Source of the DNA: Methylophaga muralis
Lineage (GTDB): Bacteria > Pseudomonadota > Gammaproteobacteria > Nitrosococcales > Methylophagaceae
Reading direction: 5' to 3'
Assembly: GCF_001720165.1 (NCBI RefSeq)
Contig: NZ_MCRI01000003.1
Coordinates: forward strand, 62,001 to 126,000
DNA: 64,000 nt
In this document: positions 16,958 through 26,239 of the stretch, piece by piece
Layout of the letters: each line of letters opens with the position of its first letter
How positions within the stretch are numbered: the stretch's first letter is position 1
Notes under the pieces: model-generated
What the model saw: only the letters and a program-made list of their open reading frames with translations
Database searches by the model: none
Told to the model about the DNA's origin: nothing
Position numbers and translations under genes: made by a program

Positions 16958-18058
16958 TTATTCTGAAACAGTTACCTTAACACCTTCAGCTAATCTGGCA
17001 TTAGGATTAAGAATCACCCGATCTTCGGTGATAAGTCCAGACAATATCTCCACTTCACTATTATCCAGTCGACCTACACGAACGGTTTTGACTTCAACCT
17101 GATTATCCGCGTTGACCAGCATCACAGATGGTTTGCCTTGAATGGTTTTCAGCGCATTGACCGGAATACGTACTGCATCAGCTCTTTCCTGAACCTGTAT
17201 TGCCAGTTCACCACTCAAACCAGCCGGCAGATTCAGCTCGGCATTTTCCAGTAGATATTCCACCCGCATGGTGCCAGTTTCGCGATTTACTTCACGCGAA
17301 ACACGTGAAATAGGCACATCAATTTGCTGATTTCCCAAATCCGGCAAGGTCAGTTGTGCAGCTTGTTGCTGGTCAATAATAAATAACTGGGTTTGCGGAA
17401 TATCTACAATTACGCGTAACTGGTCAGTGCGACTGATACGAAATAAAGGCATCGCATCATTACGGGTAATACGATTACCACGCTCGGCCAGACGACGGGT
17501 GATAATGCCATCAAACGGTGCCACGATTTCGGTGTAGGCAAACTCATTTTCCAATTGCTCAAGACGTGCTTGATAAGTGGCTAATGTCGCTTTGGCAACC
17601 GCTAATTCAGCTTCTTTTTCATCGACTTCAGTCGCATTGACGGCACCCGAATCCCGCAGATTGGTATAACGCTTAGCCACTTTCTCAGTCAGATCCAACA
17701 TGGCTTTCTGCCGATTGATTTCGGCTTTGGCCTGCAGAATTTCCTGTTCCAACTCAGGAGAAGACAGTTTGGCTAACAAGTCGCCTTGCTTAACTTCATC
17801 ACCAATATCCACGTGGCGGCTTTCAACATAACCATCTGCCCGGGCAAAAATATCTGATTGTTCAATGGCTTCCACGCGAGAGTTAAATACTAATGGTTGA
17901 TAGCTGGATATTGATTGTGGTTGTGCTACACGCACTGAGAGAATCTCCGGGGCAGTGGCGGGTTGTTCAATATTCGCTTCGGTTTCGGGCTGAACATAAA
18001 ACCACAAAGGCACAGCGATGACGGCGGCAACTAAGATTGTCTTGGTTAAGTTTGGCAT
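16958..18058 (-). CDS. RND efflux periplasmic adaptor (membrane fusion protein)
   Basis: A 366-aa protein with an N-terminal membrane anchor/signal (residues 1-22). Then come a lipoyl half-motif (DIFARADGYVESRHVDIGDEV), a helical hairpin with coiled coil (about 100-170), the second lipoyl half (FAYTEIVAPFDGIITRRLAERGN), a beta barrel and the membrane-proximal domain (LNPNARLAEGVKVTV). It links the RND pump to an outer-membrane channel. It lies 10 bp downstream of the permease gene, with GAGGAA before its ATG. No TolC-like gene is in the window, so the pump must borrow one. Confidence 0.92.
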   Translation of the reverse strand: MPNLTKTILVAAVIAVPLWFYVQPETEANIEQPATAPEILSVRVAQPQSISSYQPLVFNSRVEAIEQSDIFARADGYVESRHVDIGDEVKQGDLLAKLSSPELEQEILQAKAEINRQKAMLDLTEKVAKRYTNLRDSGAVNATEVDEKEAELAVAKATLATYQARLEQLENEFAYTEIVAPFDGIITRRLAERGNRITRNDAMPLFRISRTDQLRVIVDIPQTQLFIIDQQQAAQLTLPDLGNQQIDVPISRVSREVNRETGTMRVEYLLENAELNLPAGLSGELAIQVQERADAVRIPVNALKTIQGKPSVMLVNADNQVEVKTVRVGRLDNSEVEILSGLITEDRVILNPNARLAEGVKVTVSE

Positions 18059-18068
18059 CGTGAGTTCC

Positions 18069-21000
18069 TCAAATTGTCGGCAGCTTGATAGGCTGCGGAC
18101 GTTTAATAAATTGCATGATCATGCTGAAAGTCCATGGCACTAAAAATAGTGAGGCAAAGGTGCCCAGCATCAAACCACCGATAACAGTACGGGCCAATGG
18201 CGCGTTTTGTTCACCACCTTCACCTAGTGCCAGAGCCATCGGCAACAAGCCGATAATCATGGTAAGTGCCGTCATCAATACCGGTCTTAAACGTGTTGAT
18301 GCAGCTTCGCGGGCAGCTTCAAATGCCGATTTACCGGCCACCCATTGATCACGGGCAAATGTGGTGACCAATACGCTATTGGCGGTTGATACACCGATGA
18401 CCATAATAAAGCCCATTAATGCCGGGACGCTGATGGTTGTTCCAGTGAGCATTAAGCCGATAATCGCCCCGGAAATGGCAATCGGTGCGCCAGATAACGC
18501 GACCAAAGGCATGATCCACGAGGCAAAGTTAAACAGCATGATGATGTAGATGAAAAACACCGCCAGTAAAAAGCCGAATAACAAATCACGGTAAGCTTCA
18601 TCCATGGCGGCGGCTTGTCCCATAATTTCGATATCATTGCCTGGCACGATGTCTTGTTTCAGTTCATTAACGATCTGTTGGGTGGCTTTGTAAACCGAGC
18701 CCAAATCTGTGTTTTCGGTGTTAATTAATACGTTGACCGTGGGCCGCAGCATGGTTCGGCCGATACTGCCAGCCACATTACGTGGCGTGATACTGGCAAT
18801 ACTGGCGAGTGGTACGGTGATATCCGGATCACTGGTTTGCACCTGCAGATTCATCAAATCGTCGGTTGTGCGTAATTTATGCAGTGGGGTACGGGTTTGC
18901 ACTTCATAGGAAAAACCAAACACCGGATCGGACCAGAAACTCGGTGCGACGGTACCAGCTGACCCCAATGCGCCCAGTAAACTGTTGATTGCTCCCTGAG
19001 TGGTTACACCGAGCTCAGCTGCCCGTTTACGATCCAGATTCACATAATATTCCGGCAACGCAAACACCTGCTGAAAGCCGATATCCACCGCACCTTCAAC
19101 ATCCTGCATTTTTTCTATCAACGTTTCTGCCTTAGCAATGCTGGCGGGCAGGTTACGGCCGGTAAATCGCACATCCAATGCAGTCGGCGTGCTGCCAGAC
19201 AACGTTTGGTTAGTGGTATCGGCAGCTTGAGAGAATAAGGTGACTTCTGGGAATTTTTCTTTAAGCATTTGCCGGATAGCAGATTCGTATTGGCTACTCG
19301 GCTGATGACCTTTGGCTAATTGAATTTGCAGCTCTCCGTCGTAGCTGCCAATGGTGAAACTATCGATCCAGGCACGGTTAATGGAATCTGGCATACCAAT
19401 GTTTTCAAACATAAAATCCAATTCGTTTTCAGGAATAATTTGGCGTATTTCCTGTTGGATCTGGGCAAATTTTTCAGCTGTCTGTTCGATACGTGAACCG
19501 GTATCTACCCGCATATAAAAGCGCATTAAACCGGCATCAGTTTTCGGAAAGAAATCTCGGCCGATATCCTGTAAGGCAAAACCGGCGGCGGTAACAATGA
19601 CAATGCCGATTAATGGGGCAACCAGAATATGTTTTTGCAATCGTCCGATGGTGTTTTGCAAATGTTGCTGGCCATTGTGCAGACGATGTTCCCAAGCCAG
19701 ATGTAAATGCACTAAAGGATTTTTGGATTGTTTGGTCAGTACTTTTTCATTGGCCAGTAATAATCTTGCCAAGGCCGGCACAACCGTTCTTGATAACAAA
19801 TAGGAAGCAGCCAAACAGGCAATAACCACAATCGCCATCGGCTGAAAGATATAACCCGCCACACCGGTTAATAAAAATATCGGCGAAAACACGATACAAG
19901 TTGACAGTGTTGATACTAATTCCGGAAAGGCTACTTCACTGGCGCTGGTGAGCACGGCGCGACTTGGTTCCATGCCGTCAGCCAGATGGCGTTTGATATT
20001 TTCAATTTCCACCAATGCGTTATCGACCAATATACCGATGGCTAATGCCAGTCCGCCAAGACTCATTAGATTCAGCGTATTGCCGGTTAGATTTAATACA
20101 AATATTGCAGTTAGCAATGATAGAGGAATTGAGGTCAAGACAATCAGCGTGGCGCGTGAAGAACCCAGAAACAATAAAACCATCAGTGCGACCAATGAGC
20201 CGACAATAAGGATTTCCATTTCGATATGATGCAACGCCGTGCTGACAAACACCGACTGATCAAAAATAGGTGAAATGGTAATGCCTTCCGGTGCTGCTGC
20301 TTGTATCGATGGCAAACGTTCCATCAGTTCATCGATAATGCCAACAGTGGATGCACCGCCCAGTTTAATCAGCGAAACCATAACGGCATTTTGTCCGTTA
20401 ACACGGGCGATATTGGTTTGTAATGCCGTGCCATCCCTGACATTAGCCACGTCACGCAGTAATATCAGCTCACCATTTCGAGCCCGGATGGGTAAATCTT
20501 CAAAATCGGCCACTGCTTGGGGGCTGGCATTAACGGTAATTTGCAGTTCATTTTGCGCTTCACGAATACTTCCTGAAGGCAGGGTCAGGTTCTGTTCATT
20601 TATCGCCCGTGTTACATCATTGGCAGTCAATCCCTGAGCAAATAAGGCTTCCGGATCCAAATCCACCATGATCTGCCGGGTGGCACCGCCATAAGGCAGT
20701 GTCATCCGAATACCATTGATTGATTGCACCATGCCGCGTAACTGCAACCGGGCAAAATCCGCCAGCTGGCCATCGGTCAATGTGTCAGAAGACATCACCA
20801 GCTGAATAATCGGTGTACTGGATTGATTGTATTCGGCCACCAGTGGTGGAGAAGTGCCTTCCGGCATTCGCCGTCGTATGGTTTGTGAAACCCCGGTGAC
20901 CTGCGCCATCGCATTAGCAATATCGACTTCAGGATGAAAATCGATATGAATAACCGATGTGCCGTTTAAGGTTTGTGAACGGATTTCCTTAAGATTATCA

Positions 21001-21224
21001 ACGTTATTCATAATCGCCACTTCGCTGAAGGTGGTGATTTTGGAAGCCATTTCATTGGTATTAAGACCGTTATAGGTCCACACCACTTTTATCGAAGGTA
21101 TATTGACGCTGGGCAATACATCGACAGGCAATTTAAGATAACTGATAAATCCCGCTGCAAAAATCAGCAGACTTAAAGCGGCCACAGAATAAGGTCGGGT
21201 TAGGGCATATCTCACCAGCCACAT
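18069..21224 (-). CDS. RND-family efflux permease
   Basis: A 1051-aa inner-membrane protein of the AcrB/MexB superfamily, of full length. Seen: TM1 (SVAALSLLIFAAGFISYLKL), the long porter loop, TM2-6 with LAIGILVDNALVEIENIKRH where the conserved Asp of TM4 sits, the second large loop, and the C-terminal TM bundle with GAPIAISGAIIGL and GLLPMALALGEG. It exports substrates using the proton gradient. The single Asp before Asn (VDN) is closer to the RND subfamily of general efflux permeases than to heavy-metal CusA. First gene of a two-gene unit, divergent from the response regulator. Confidence 0.93.
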   Translation of the reverse strand: MWLVRYALTRPYSVAALSLLIFAAGFISYLKLPVDVLPSVNIPSIKVVWTYNGLNTNEMASKITTFSEVAIMNNVDNLKEIRSQTLNGTSVIHIDFHPEVDIANAMAQVTGVSQTIRRRMPEGTSPPLVAEYNQSSTPIIQLVMSSDTLTDGQLADFARLQLRGMVQSINGIRMTLPYGGATRQIMVDLDPEALFAQGLTANDVTRAINEQNLTLPSGSIREAQNELQITVNASPQAVADFEDLPIRARNGELILLRDVANVRDGTALQTNIARVNGQNAVMVSLIKLGGASTVGIIDELMERLPSIQAAAPEGITISPIFDQSVFVSTALHHIEMEILIVGSLVALMVLLFLGSSRATLIVLTSIPLSLLTAIFVLNLTGNTLNLMSLGGLALAIGILVDNALVEIENIKRHLADGMEPSRAVLTSASEVAFPELVSTLSTCIVFSPIFLLTGVAGYIFQPMAIVVIACLAASYLLSRTVVPALARLLLANEKVLTKQSKNPLVHLHLAWEHRLHNGQQHLQNTIGRLQKHILVAPLIGIVIVTAAGFALQDIGRDFFPKTDAGLMRFYMRVDTGSRIEQTAEKFAQIQQEIRQIIPENELDFMFENIGMPDSINRAWIDSFTIGSYDGELQIQLAKGHQPSSQYESAIRQMLKEKFPEVTLFSQAADTTNQTLSGSTPTALDVRFTGRNLPASIAKAETLIEKMQDVEGAVDIGFQQVFALPEYYVNLDRKRAAELGVTTQGAINSLLGALGSAGTVAPSFWSDPVFGFSYEVQTRTPLHKLRTTDDLMNLQVQTSDPDITVPLASIASITPRNVAGSIGRTMLRPTVNVLINTENTDLGSVYKATQQIVNELKQDIVPGNDIEIMGQAAAMDEAYRDLLFGFLLAVFFIYIIMLFNFASWIMPLVALSGAPIAISGAIIGLMLTGTTISVPALMGFIMVIGVSTANSVLVTTFARDQWVAGKSAFEAAREAASTRLRPVLMTALTMIIGLLPMALALGEGGEQNAPLARTVIGGLMLGTFASLFLVPWTFSMIMQFIKRPQPIKLPTI

Positions 21225-21311
21225 AGATAGCTTCTCTTGTTATTAATTTGGAGTGTCTGATTGCAGCGACGTTACCCAATCAGCATTGCTGCGTAGAATG
21301 CAGTGGCTAAG

Positions 21312-21337
21312 TTAAGACAATGTTAACGTTGTCTTAA
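21312..21337. promoter_or_regulatory. 26-bp near-perfect palindrome, likely OmpR-family (PmrA/QseB-like) box
   Basis: Arms TTAAGACAA and TTGTCTTAA surround GTTAAC; 24 of 26 positions are symmetric. Read along one strand it contains GTTAAG-N5-GTTAAC, a direct repeat with 11-bp period such as PmrA/QseB proteins bind, and the same on the other strand. It lies 44 bp before the response regulator ATG and 88 bp before the RND permease ATG, so one site could control both directions. Confidence 0.72.
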
Positions 21338-21380
21338 TTCAATTGAATGAAAATAATGTTTTTATCGCGGATACAGACCG

Positions 21381-22052
21381 ATGTATGTACTGATTGTAGA
21401 AGATGATGCATTGATGGGGGAAGGCATTCAGACCGGCCTTAATGCATTGGGTATCCAGGCAGAATGGGTGATGAATGCCGGTGGTGCCGAAACCGCAATG
21501 TCTACCGCCAGTTTTGATGCGGTCATCCTGGATTTAGGCTTACCCGATGAAGATGGTATGCAGTTACTCAATCGTTGGCGGGAACGTGGCGATAATGTTC
21601 CGGTGCTTATTTTGACAGCACGGGATGCTGTTCCCGATAGAGTCAGTGGACTGCAGGCCGGTGCTGATGACTATATGAGTAAGCCATTTGATTTGACTGA
21701 ACTTGCTGCCCGATTACATTCACTGAGTCGCAGAGCTGCAGGAAGAGCGACGCAGGCCATTCAACATGGCAGTTTGCAATTTGATCCATCCACCTTGCAA
21801 GTCACCTTGAATAACAAAACTCTAACCTTATCGCGACGTGAAATCACTGTGTTGGAAACCTTATTGCAACAGCCCGGCAGAGTAGTCACTGCTGCGCAGT
21901 TACAAGATAGGCTTTACGGATGGGCAGAAGGCATTGAAAGCAATGCTGTTGCAGTACATATCCATAATTTGCGTCGCAAATTAGGGGATGATTGGATCGA
22001 AACTGTTCGTGGTGTGGGCTATCGTTTAGGAGCGGTCAATGAGTCCGGCTAA
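21381..22052 (+). CDS. OmpR/PhoB-family response regulator (QseB/PmrA-like)
   Basis: A 223-aa protein. The receiver domain has the acidic pair in VEDDA, phospho-acceptor D51 (VILDLGLPDEDG), and K101 (YMSKPFDL). The winged-helix domain (about 125-218) contains LTLSRREITVLETLLQQPGR and VHIHNLRRKLG. It receives phosphate from the kinase encoded next, whose start overlaps this gene by 14 nt. Its promoter holds a PmrA/QseB-like palindrome shared with the divergent RND operon, so control of efflux is a strong inference. Confidence 0.93.
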   Translation: MYVLIVEDDALMGEGIQTGLNALGIQAEWVMNAGGAETAMSTASFDAVILDLGLPDEDGMQLLNRWRERGDNVPVLILTARDAVPDRVSGLQAGADDYMSKPFDLTELAARLHSLSRRAAGRATQAIQHGSLQFDPSTLQVTLNNKTLTLSRREITVLETLLQQPGRVVTAAQLQDRLYGWAEGIESNAVAVHIHNLRRKLGDDWIETVRGVGYRLGAVNESG

Positions 22053-23391
22053 AGCCAAAGATTATCTGCGTTGGCAATTATTGTGGCGTATCGGTATTGC
22101 AGTGTTATTGATGTGGCTGCTGTTGGCACCTTGGTTGCTGATGAGCGTTCAGAAAGAAATGCAGAATACGCTGGATAACCGTCTTGCTGCTTCAGCCAAA
22201 ATGTTAATGTCGTTAATGTCTCAATATGATTTGGACCCGCTGGTCAAAGGTGTGCAACGCGGTCCATTATTTGATCCTGCCCATAATCCAGATTTACCGC
22301 CAACACTGGCATGTAAAGTCGCAAATATAGCGGGCGATATTATCGCCGTGTCACATGACGCGCCACATAATGTATTGACCACCACACAACAGGGCTATCA
22401 GAACCGGATGCAGGATGGCGAGGCATGGCGGGTCTTTAATCTTTCTCAAGGCGGCTTAACCATCACCACGGCTGAACGACTCGAAACCCGCGATACTTTG
22501 ATGCGATCAGTGGTGATTGCTGCCGGAGTGCCATTTTTCTTGAGTCTGGCAGGCACATTGGCAGTAGTCTGGTTTGGCATCTTGCATGGTTTTAAACCGC
22601 TACACAGCCTAAGTCAAAATATGGCGAAACGTAATACTGAAGATTTGACATCACTGGTCTGGGAGCAACGTCCGGCCGAAGTAAGGCCGCTGGTCGATGA
22701 AATAAACCGTTTATTACAACGTATGCAGCAATCTTTACTCAGGGAACGCCGCTTTACCGGAGATGTAGCGCATGAGTTACGCACGCCATTAGCCGGGATC
22801 AAAACCCAATTGCAGGTGGCCAGATTGACTGATGGCGGCAAGGCTATGCATGCCTTGTTACAAGCTGAAAAAGCCACTGACAGATTGCAACGTACATTGG
22901 ATCAACTGTTATTACTGGCTCGGGTAGAAGGCGATGGACAATTAACCGAATCAACACGTTTACCGATTGCTGAAATCAACAATATGGCGTTGAGTGATGT
23001 ACAGCACCTTGCCAAACAACAACAGGTGACCTTGCGCTGTAATGATGATGTGGATGAAAAACTTCAGGCCTCAGCGATTTTATTGTCAGCCGCTTTACGT
23101 AATTTGCTGGAAAATGCCATTCGTCATGCCCCTGTAAATAGCGTGATTACACTTTCGGCAACGCAGCAGGATGACTTCTTACTGTGGACAGTAGAAGACG
23201 AGGGGCCGGGCGTTTCTGAAAAATTACTTTCAGAATTAACCCGACGTTTTGTGCATGGCCATCACAGTGATGGCAGCGGACTTGGTCTTGCCATTGTTGA
23301 TGCCATTGTCAGACGTTTTAAAGGCGAATTACAGATTAAAAATGGTGCAACAAAAGGTCTAGTAGTCACTATCAGCATTCCGATGCAATAA
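22039..23391 (+). CDS. Sensor histidine kinase (QseC/PmrB-like)
   Basis: A 450-aa inner-membrane kinase: TM1 (about 15-37), a periplasmic loop of about 130 residues, TM2 (about 155-180), HAMP, then the dimerisation helix with H245 (GDVAHELRTPLAG), N box (LRNLLENAIRHAP), and G1/G2 boxes (VEDEGPGV, GSGLGLAIV). It phosphorylates the response regulator encoded upstream. The sensor loop has no recognisable domain other than general similarity to the two-component sensor N-terminal class. Signal unknown. Confidence 0.92.
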   Translation: MSPAKAKDYLRWQLLWRIGIAVLLMWLLLAPWLLMSVQKEMQNTLDNRLAASAKMLMSLMSQYDLDPLVKGVQRGPLFDPAHNPDLPPTLACKVANIAGDIIAVSHDAPHNVLTTTQQGYQNRMQDGEAWRVFNLSQGGLTITTAERLETRDTLMRSVVIAAGVPFFLSLAGTLAVVWFGILHGFKPLHSLSQNMAKRNTEDLTSLVWEQRPAEVRPLVDEINRLLQRMQQSLLRERRFTGDVAHELRTPLAGIKTQLQVARLTDGGKAMHALLQAEKATDRLQRTLDQLLLLARVEGDGQLTESTRLPIAEINNMALSDVQHLAKQQQVTLRCNDDVDEKLQASAILLSAALRNLLENAIRHAPVNSVITLSATQQDDFLLWTVEDEGPGVSEKLLSELTRRFVHGHHSDGSGLGLAIVDAIVRRFKGELQIKNGATKGLVVTISIPMQ

Positions 23392-23456
23392 GCCATAAAG
23401 CACAAAAGTCTTATCCATGGGCAATAAAAAAGCGAGGGAAGAACACTACTGCCTTG

Positions 23457-24470
23457 CTAATTTTGCTGTAGCGTATTTTCTCGTTGCGGATCCCAGATCC
23501 GTTGCCAAACCCAAGTCAGACCCTCTCTGGCATTACGTGACATTGGCAATTGGTTGGGTGCTGTTTCAGTGACTTCATCATTACGAATTTCTGCCAATTG
23601 AAAACGGAAAAAATAATTGGGCTCCAAGCCCATGCGTAAATCTGTTGCAACAAGCCTGTGGTCTTGTTGTTCAAGTTTGTAATTGTTCTGGGTAAACCAC
23701 TCAATACGTTCAACATCAGTCGTATCAGGTAATAATGCTTTTAGCTCACTGCCACGATCAAACCTGCTAAATTCAATTTTTGCATCGCCATCAAACACTG
23801 AACGAAATGCTTCGAAGTAGTCTGCTTCATCGATCACCACAATGCGCCATAACAATGTATTTAACGGAGCAGGGGTTACTTTAATATGCTGATATTCAAT
23901 TTGTTGATCAGCTAAGGCCTGATGGGTTTGCTGGGTTATCCAGTATTGCGCACCAATACTCCAGACAAGATAAGCCGAGCTAAATAACAAACTACCGATC
24001 ATCATCTTATGGCTTAACCGTTTAGCGGCAGCAAACAGAATCGCCACAAATCCAGCAGCAAGTGGCAGGCTGTAGATGGGGTCGATAATGAAAATACTGC
24101 CAATCGATACCGGCGGTGGCATAAATGGCCAGAAAAGCTGAGTTCCATAAACCGTCAACGCATCCAGCCCGCTATGGGTGACCCAAACTAGCCAAATTAA
24201 TAAAAACCATCGTTGAAAATTTAGCCTGGAGTCCAGTTTGCACATCAGCAAGGCTACTATCGGTGCTAACAAACTTTGTACGATCCACGAATGTGTCCAG
24301 CTTCGATGTAACGTCATCGTATCGAGATCATTGGCGTGCTGAATAAAGATATCCAGGTCCGGCAGTATGGCAAATCCTGCACCGTATAAAACCGCGGCTT
24401 TTGGCGCTTTGCGTCCAGCAACGGCATAGGCGACTGCGCCACCAAGCAATGCCTGGGTAATCGTATCCAT
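23457..24470 (-). CDS. YdjM-like membrane-bound metal-dependent hydrolase
   Basis: A 337-aa protein with the YdjM (former DUF457) pattern: MDTITQALLGGAVAYAV, LPDLDIFIQHANDLDTM, HRSWTHS and WVTHSGLDALTVYGTQLFWPF, whose His and Asp residues are the putative metal ligands. Four TM helices occupy the N-terminal half; the C-terminal half is a soluble domain facing one side of the membrane (LLWRIVVIDEADYFEAF). Some E. coli YdjM relatives are LexA-regulated, but no SOS box was seen here. True activity is unproven. AGAGG precedes the ATG. Confidence 0.85.
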   Translation of the reverse strand: MDTITQALLGGAVAYAVAGRKAPKAAVLYGAGFAILPDLDIFIQHANDLDTMTLHRSWTHSWIVQSLLAPIVALLMCKLDSRLNFQRWFLLIWLVWVTHSGLDALTVYGTQLFWPFMPPPVSIGSIFIIDPIYSLPLAAGFVAILFAAAKRLSHKMMIGSLLFSSAYLVWSIGAQYWITQQTHQALADQQIEYQHIKVTPAPLNTLLWRIVVIDEADYFEAFRSVFDGDAKIEFSRFDRGSELKALLPDTTDVERIEWFTQNNYKLEQQDHRLVATDLRMGLEPNYFFRFQLAEIRNDEVTETAPNQLPMSRNAREGLTWVWQRIWDPQRENTLQQN

Positions 24471-24640
24471 GAATTTTTAGCCTCTTTTTAATGAGTGTGT
24501 TAAGCAGACACGCAAGCTGTATTTAGGGTTCTTCAGTAGTTTTTTATTACAGAATATAAAAATTCAGGAAGATGTCTTGCATTGATAGGAAATTGTCCTG
24601 TAAATTGCAGGAAATATCTCCTGATTACTGGAACTGTGTT

Positions 24641-26233
24641 ATGAAACAGCCGATGCCAAGCCCAACGCCGGGACAGGCCGATTTACAAGCAATTATTCAG
24701 GCCTTGAATACAGGGCAAGTCGGCTTTGCTGAATCTGCATCTAAAAAACTACTTAAATCTTACCCGCGTTCATTTCCTGTACTTAATCTGTATGGTAATG
24801 CTTTAGCGGCACAGAATAAATTCAAAGATGCCGTGGTTGTTTTTCGCAAGGCAACTGAGATTGAACCTAATGTACCTGAGATTTACTTCAATATGGGTAT
24901 TCTGCTCACCAACCTGAATCGCGTTGATGAGGCGATAAACAGCTATAAAAAGGTTCTGCGATTAAAACCTGATCTGACAGATGCGTTATACAACTTGGGA
25001 TACGCTTTGCAATCGCAGAGCCGGTTTGAAGAAGCTGGTGAATATTATCAAAAAGCGATAGCACAACAGCCGAACTTTCTGGAAGCGATTGCCAATCTTG
25101 GCGTTTGTTTACAAGAGCAGGGCAGGCTGGATGAGGCAGTCGCGGTATATCAACGTGCTTTAACTATTTCGCAAGATGCCAAACTGTATTTTAATTTGGG
25201 AACCGCTCTGAAAAATCAGGGGAAACTGGCTGATGCTATTGCCACCTACAACAAGGCGCTTGAACTGAAACCTGACTATGCCGAAGTGCATAGCAATATT
25301 GGTGAAGTATTACGTGATCAAGGGCGTTATGACGAATCGGTTGCCGCTTATAAGCAGGCACTTGAGTTAGATCCATCATTACCGTTAGCCAATTACAGCC
25401 TGGCAGTTTATCTCTACGATAGCGGTGATTTACCCCAGGCGCTCAGTTATTTCCAACGATCACAATATGCTGACTGGCAGGAACGTTCTTTATATTGTTT
25501 GTATAAAACCGAACAGTTCGATGAATTCAAACAAGGCTTGGATCAACTAAAAAAAGCCCGTCACAGTTCACCATTTTTAGCGACTTTAGCGGGGCATTAT
25601 GCTGAAAACTTCGGTACGGTGAATGACTACAATTTTTGTAAAAATCCGCTGGATCTGGTCTGCCATGTGCAGATCCCAGAGTTAAAAGGTGACAGTGAAT
25701 TATTAAAACAATTGCTGGCGGATATAGAGCAAGCCGATATCGAAGAGAAAAGTCAGGGTCGTTTACATAATGGCGTGCAGTCAGCCGGCAATTTGTTTAA
25801 ACGCTCTGAAGCCAGTTTTCAGCAAATTGCCAAACTGGTAGCACGAGCCATTGATGAGTATCGTGAAAACCTCAAAGGTGAAACTGGTATTTTTGCCAAA
25901 GGTTTTCCCAAACAGACGGTGTTTGCCAGCTCCTGGTACGTCAAAATGAAAACCGGTGGACATTTAACCTCGCATATTCATGAAGAAGGCTGGGTGAGTG
26001 GTGCGTTATATCTGGCACTGCCCAAGCAGAAAACGCATCCTGATGAAGGCAGTATCGAGCTGAGCACACACGGCGACGATTATCCGAAACAACACGACAA
26101 TTTCCCCAGCAAAACCATTGCACCGGAAGTTGGGGATATTGTTATGTTTCCATCATCAGTGTTTCACCGCACCATTCCGTTTAATTCGAATGAAGAACGC
26201 ATCTGCATTGCCTTTGATTTGAAGCCTGCATAG
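24641..26233 (+). CDS. TPR-repeat protein with C-terminal 2-oxoglutarate/Fe(II) oxygenase-like domain
   Basis: About 530 aa. From residue 15 to about 280 there are seven or so TPR units of the O-GlcNAc-transferase type (NLGVCLQEQGRLDEAVAVYQ, NLGTALKNQGKLADAI). The C-terminal part (about 385-530) has the double-stranded beta helix with HIHEEGWVSGALYLALP and later FPSSVFHRTIPF, matching the HxD/E...H iron site and a following Arg. Such fusions are probably hydroxylases of proteins or small molecules, with TPRs binding a partner. The start is uncertain: ATG at 24572 has a too-close SD, ATG 24641 fits the domain start better. Confidence 0.83.
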   Translation: MKQPMPSPTPGQADLQAIIQALNTGQVGFAESASKKLLKSYPRSFPVLNLYGNALAAQNKFKDAVVVFRKATEIEPNVPEIYFNMGILLTNLNRVDEAINSYKKVLRLKPDLTDALYNLGYALQSQSRFEEAGEYYQKAIAQQPNFLEAIANLGVCLQEQGRLDEAVAVYQRALTISQDAKLYFNLGTALKNQGKLADAIATYNKALELKPDYAEVHSNIGEVLRDQGRYDESVAAYKQALELDPSLPLANYSLAVYLYDSGDLPQALSYFQRSQYADWQERSLYCLYKTEQFDEFKQGLDQLKKARHSSPFLATLAGHYAENFGTVNDYNFCKNPLDLVCHVQIPELKGDSELLKQLLADIEQADIEEKSQGRLHNGVQSAGNLFKRSEASFQQIAKLVARAIDEYRENLKGETGIFAKGFPKQTVFASSWYVKMKTGGHLTSHIHEEGWVSGALYLALPKQKTHPDEGSIELSTHGDDYPKQHDNFPSKTIAPEVGDIVMFPSSVFHRTIPFNSNEERICIAFDLKPA

Positions 26234-26239
26234 GCCATA

